Source: Mesorhizobium sp.
Lineage (GTDB): Bacteria; Pseudomonadota; Alphaproteobacteria; Rhizobiales; Rhizobiaceae
Assembly (NCBI GenBank): GCA_030698645.1
Contig: JAUYMV010000391.1
Span: forward strand, 1-13,830
Reading direction: 5' to 3'
DNA length: 13,830 nt
Positions 13,183 through 13,830 of this stretch are shown here, one piece after another. The stretch's first letter is position 1. The number at the start of each line of letters is the position of its first letter. The notes beneath the pieces are model-generated. The model saw nothing but the letters and a program-made list of their open reading frames with translations, was not told where the DNA came from and did no database searches. A program made the translations under genes and the position numbers.

Positions 13183-13593
13183 TCACACCGGTTCGGTCAC
13201 CGCCCGGAACCGCAGCAGCCCGTGGTGCACCGCCAGGTCGTCGTCATAGCGCGCCTCGGCGAATTCGAAGGTCAGGTTGACCAGCCGGTGTCCGTCGAGC
13301 GCGAGGTCCGCGCCTTCGAGCAGCCAGCGGATCTGCTCCATGATTTCCAGCGCCTCGGTCTTGCCCTTGGCCTTCGACCAGACATGCACGGTGAAGAGCT
13401 GCTCGGTGCCCTTCTCGGTGCCGGTGCTCCAGTCATAGGCGTTCGTGCGGCCGAAGCTGACATAGGGAAACGCCGCCGCGTTCGGCGCCGCGTCGAAGAT
13501 CTTCTGCGCGCCGCCCAGCCGCGCGCTCAGCGCGGCGTCGGCCGACAGCGTCGCGTGGATCGCCTTCTGCAGTTCAACGGCCGGCGACGTCAT
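13183..13593 (-). CDS. Tail terminator/completion protein, DUF3168 (g8-like)
   Basis: A 136-residue protein with the DUF3168 pattern: SPAVELQKAIHATLSADAAL (3-22), FPYVSFGRTNAYDWS (42-56), EQLFTVHVWSKAKGKTEALEIMEQI (64-88) and a final HHGLLRFRAVTEP. In Rhodobacter GTA and related siphophages this protein caps the tail tube. The ATG at 13593 has AGAGGA about 9 bp upstream. It overlaps the preceding small ORF by 20 bp and is followed by seven Gs and the mazEF promoter instead of the major tail gene. Confidence 0.93.
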   Translation of the reverse strand: MTSPAVELQKAIHATLSADAALSARLGGAQKIFDAAPNAAAFPYVSFGRTNAYDWSTGTEKGTEQLFTVHVWSKAKGKTEALEIMEQIRWLLEGADLALDGHRLVNLTFEFAEARYDDDLAVHHGLLRFRAVTEPV

Positions 13594-13762
13594 GTCGATT
13601 CATCCTCTTGGCCTGCCTGCCGGTCTGTCTCGCAGCCGCCTTGCGCACACGCGGCCTGCCGGCCGGACGGTAGCCCGCCTCGATCCGATCCGCCAGACCG
13701 TGCGCCTGCCCGCGCAGCGCGCGCACCAACCCGTCCAGCGTCAATGTCATCGTCATCCTCAT
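13574..13762 (-). CDS. Small basic hypothetical protein between g7- and g8-like genes
   Basis: A 62-residue ORF. Its ATG overlaps the stop of the head-tail adaptor (ATGA) and its end overlaps the g8-like start by 20 bp, the coupling seen across this cluster, so it is likely translated. The N-terminus has a short amphipathic stretch (MTLTLDGLVRALRGQAHGLADRIE at 5-28) and the rest is very rich in Arg/Lys (GRPRVRKAAARQTGRQAKR). I do not recognise a family. It could bind nucleic acid or be a coupling peptide only. Confidence 0.6.
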   Translation of the reverse strand: MRMTMTLTLDGLVRALRGQAHGLADRIEAGYRPAGRPRVRKAAARQTGRQAKRMNRHDVAGR

Positions 13763-13830
13763 CGTCCCACCTCCGCCGCGCGGCAGACCAGATAGCGGCC
13801 GGTCTCGTCGGGATCGTGAACCGTCCGTAT
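13759..13830 (-). CDS. Phage head-tail adaptor / head closure protein (g7-like), 3' end
   Basis: Only the last 23 codons are in the window, reading IRTVHDPDETGRYLVCRAAE then VGR and TGA at 13759-13761. Endings of the form V-x-D-P-D-x-x-G-R-x-L-x-C-x-A-x-E are usual for head-tail adaptor proteins of GTA and HK97-type clusters, and the position upstream of the DUF3168 gene is that of g7. The rest of the protein, and presumably the capsid, protease and portal genes, lie beyond the right edge. Confidence 0.75.
   Translation of the reverse strand: MRTVHDPDETGRYLVCRAAEVGR

Larger units (their letters stand above)
4452..13830 (-). mobile_element. Gene transfer agent-like tail gene cluster (g7 to g15)
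   Basis: The order head-tail adaptor, DUF3168, major tail, TAC, TIGR02216, short tape measure, DUF2460, DUF2163, NlpC/P60, TIM-barrel megatron is that of the Rhodobacter capsulatus GTA, with matching protein lengths (137 for g9, about 296 for g13, 1300 for g15). All frames are intact. No integrase, repressor or attachment site is visible, which favours a domesticated GTA over a prophage, although the head genes are outside the window. A mazEF pair interrupts it at about 12524-13174. Confidence 0.88.

Noticed and set aside
13592..13795. 67-codon plus-strand frame at the right end
   Set aside because: Antisense to the small basic ORF and the g7-like end, both supported by start/stop coupling.

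Overview
The window is GC-rich DNA from an alphaproteobacterium, most likely of the Hyphomicrobiales (Rhizobiaceae/Phyllobacteriaceae side). The evidence is the gene content: a FeuN/FeuP/FeuQ-type two-component locus next to the cytochrome c maturation genes ccmI-ccmE, and a tail cluster matching the Rhodobacter-type gene transfer agent (GTA) gene for gene. Every gene I accept is on the minus strand, so the window reads from right (13830) to left (1).

Right part, 13830 to about 4450, is the tail half of a GTA-like particle cluster. In transcription order it holds: the 3' end of a head-tail adaptor (g7-like), a small basic ORF, a DUF3168 tail terminator (g8-like), then an interruption, then the major tail protein (g9-like), tail assembly chaperone (g10-like), a TIGR02216-type small protein, a short tape measure (g11-like), a DUF2460 distal tail protein (g12-like), a DUF2163 hub with four likely Fe-S cysteines (g13-like), an NlpC/P60 cell-wall peptidase (g14-like), the 1300-residue TIM-barrel megatron baseplate protein (g15-like) and a small two-helix membrane protein that could be holin-like. 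Start/stop overlaps (ATGA, GTGA, TTGA, TGATG) show tight translational coupling. All frames are intact, so the cluster looks functional.

The interruption, about 12268-13182, is the main surprise. A complete MazE/MazF toxin-antitoxin pair sits in sense orientation between the tail terminator and the major tail protein. It has its own apparent promoter and a palindromic operator. Downstream of mazF lies a 256-bp A/T-richer spacer holding a 131-bp element bounded by perfect 13-bp inverted repeats. Inside it an 18-bp palindrome, ATCAAGC-N4-GCTTGAT, recurs at an exact 32-bp period (two perfect copies and one degenerate copy between them). I cannot name this element. Its size and double palindrome recall rhizobial intergenic mosaic elements (RIME).

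Left part, about 4440 to 1, is a chromosomal locus: a small exported protein (FeuN-like), response regulator FeuP, sensor kinase FeuQ, a 17-kDa-antigen-type lipoprotein, ccmI and the first five codons of ccmE. The feuN promoter region carries an 11-bp-period direct repeat (TGAAC-N6-TGAAC) where the -35 box should be, which suggests activation by an OmpR/PhoB-family regulator, plausibly FeuP itself. The feuN-feuP gap carries an exact 18-bp tandem duplication.

From the family roles, the tail genes would build a short-tailed DNA-transfer particle that crosses the envelope (hub, peptidase and megatron). The Feu genes would sense an envelope or osmotic condition, with FeuN restraining FeuQ. CcmI/CcmE serve cytochrome c maturation. 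Any functional link of the toxin-antitoxin pair to GTA production is inference.
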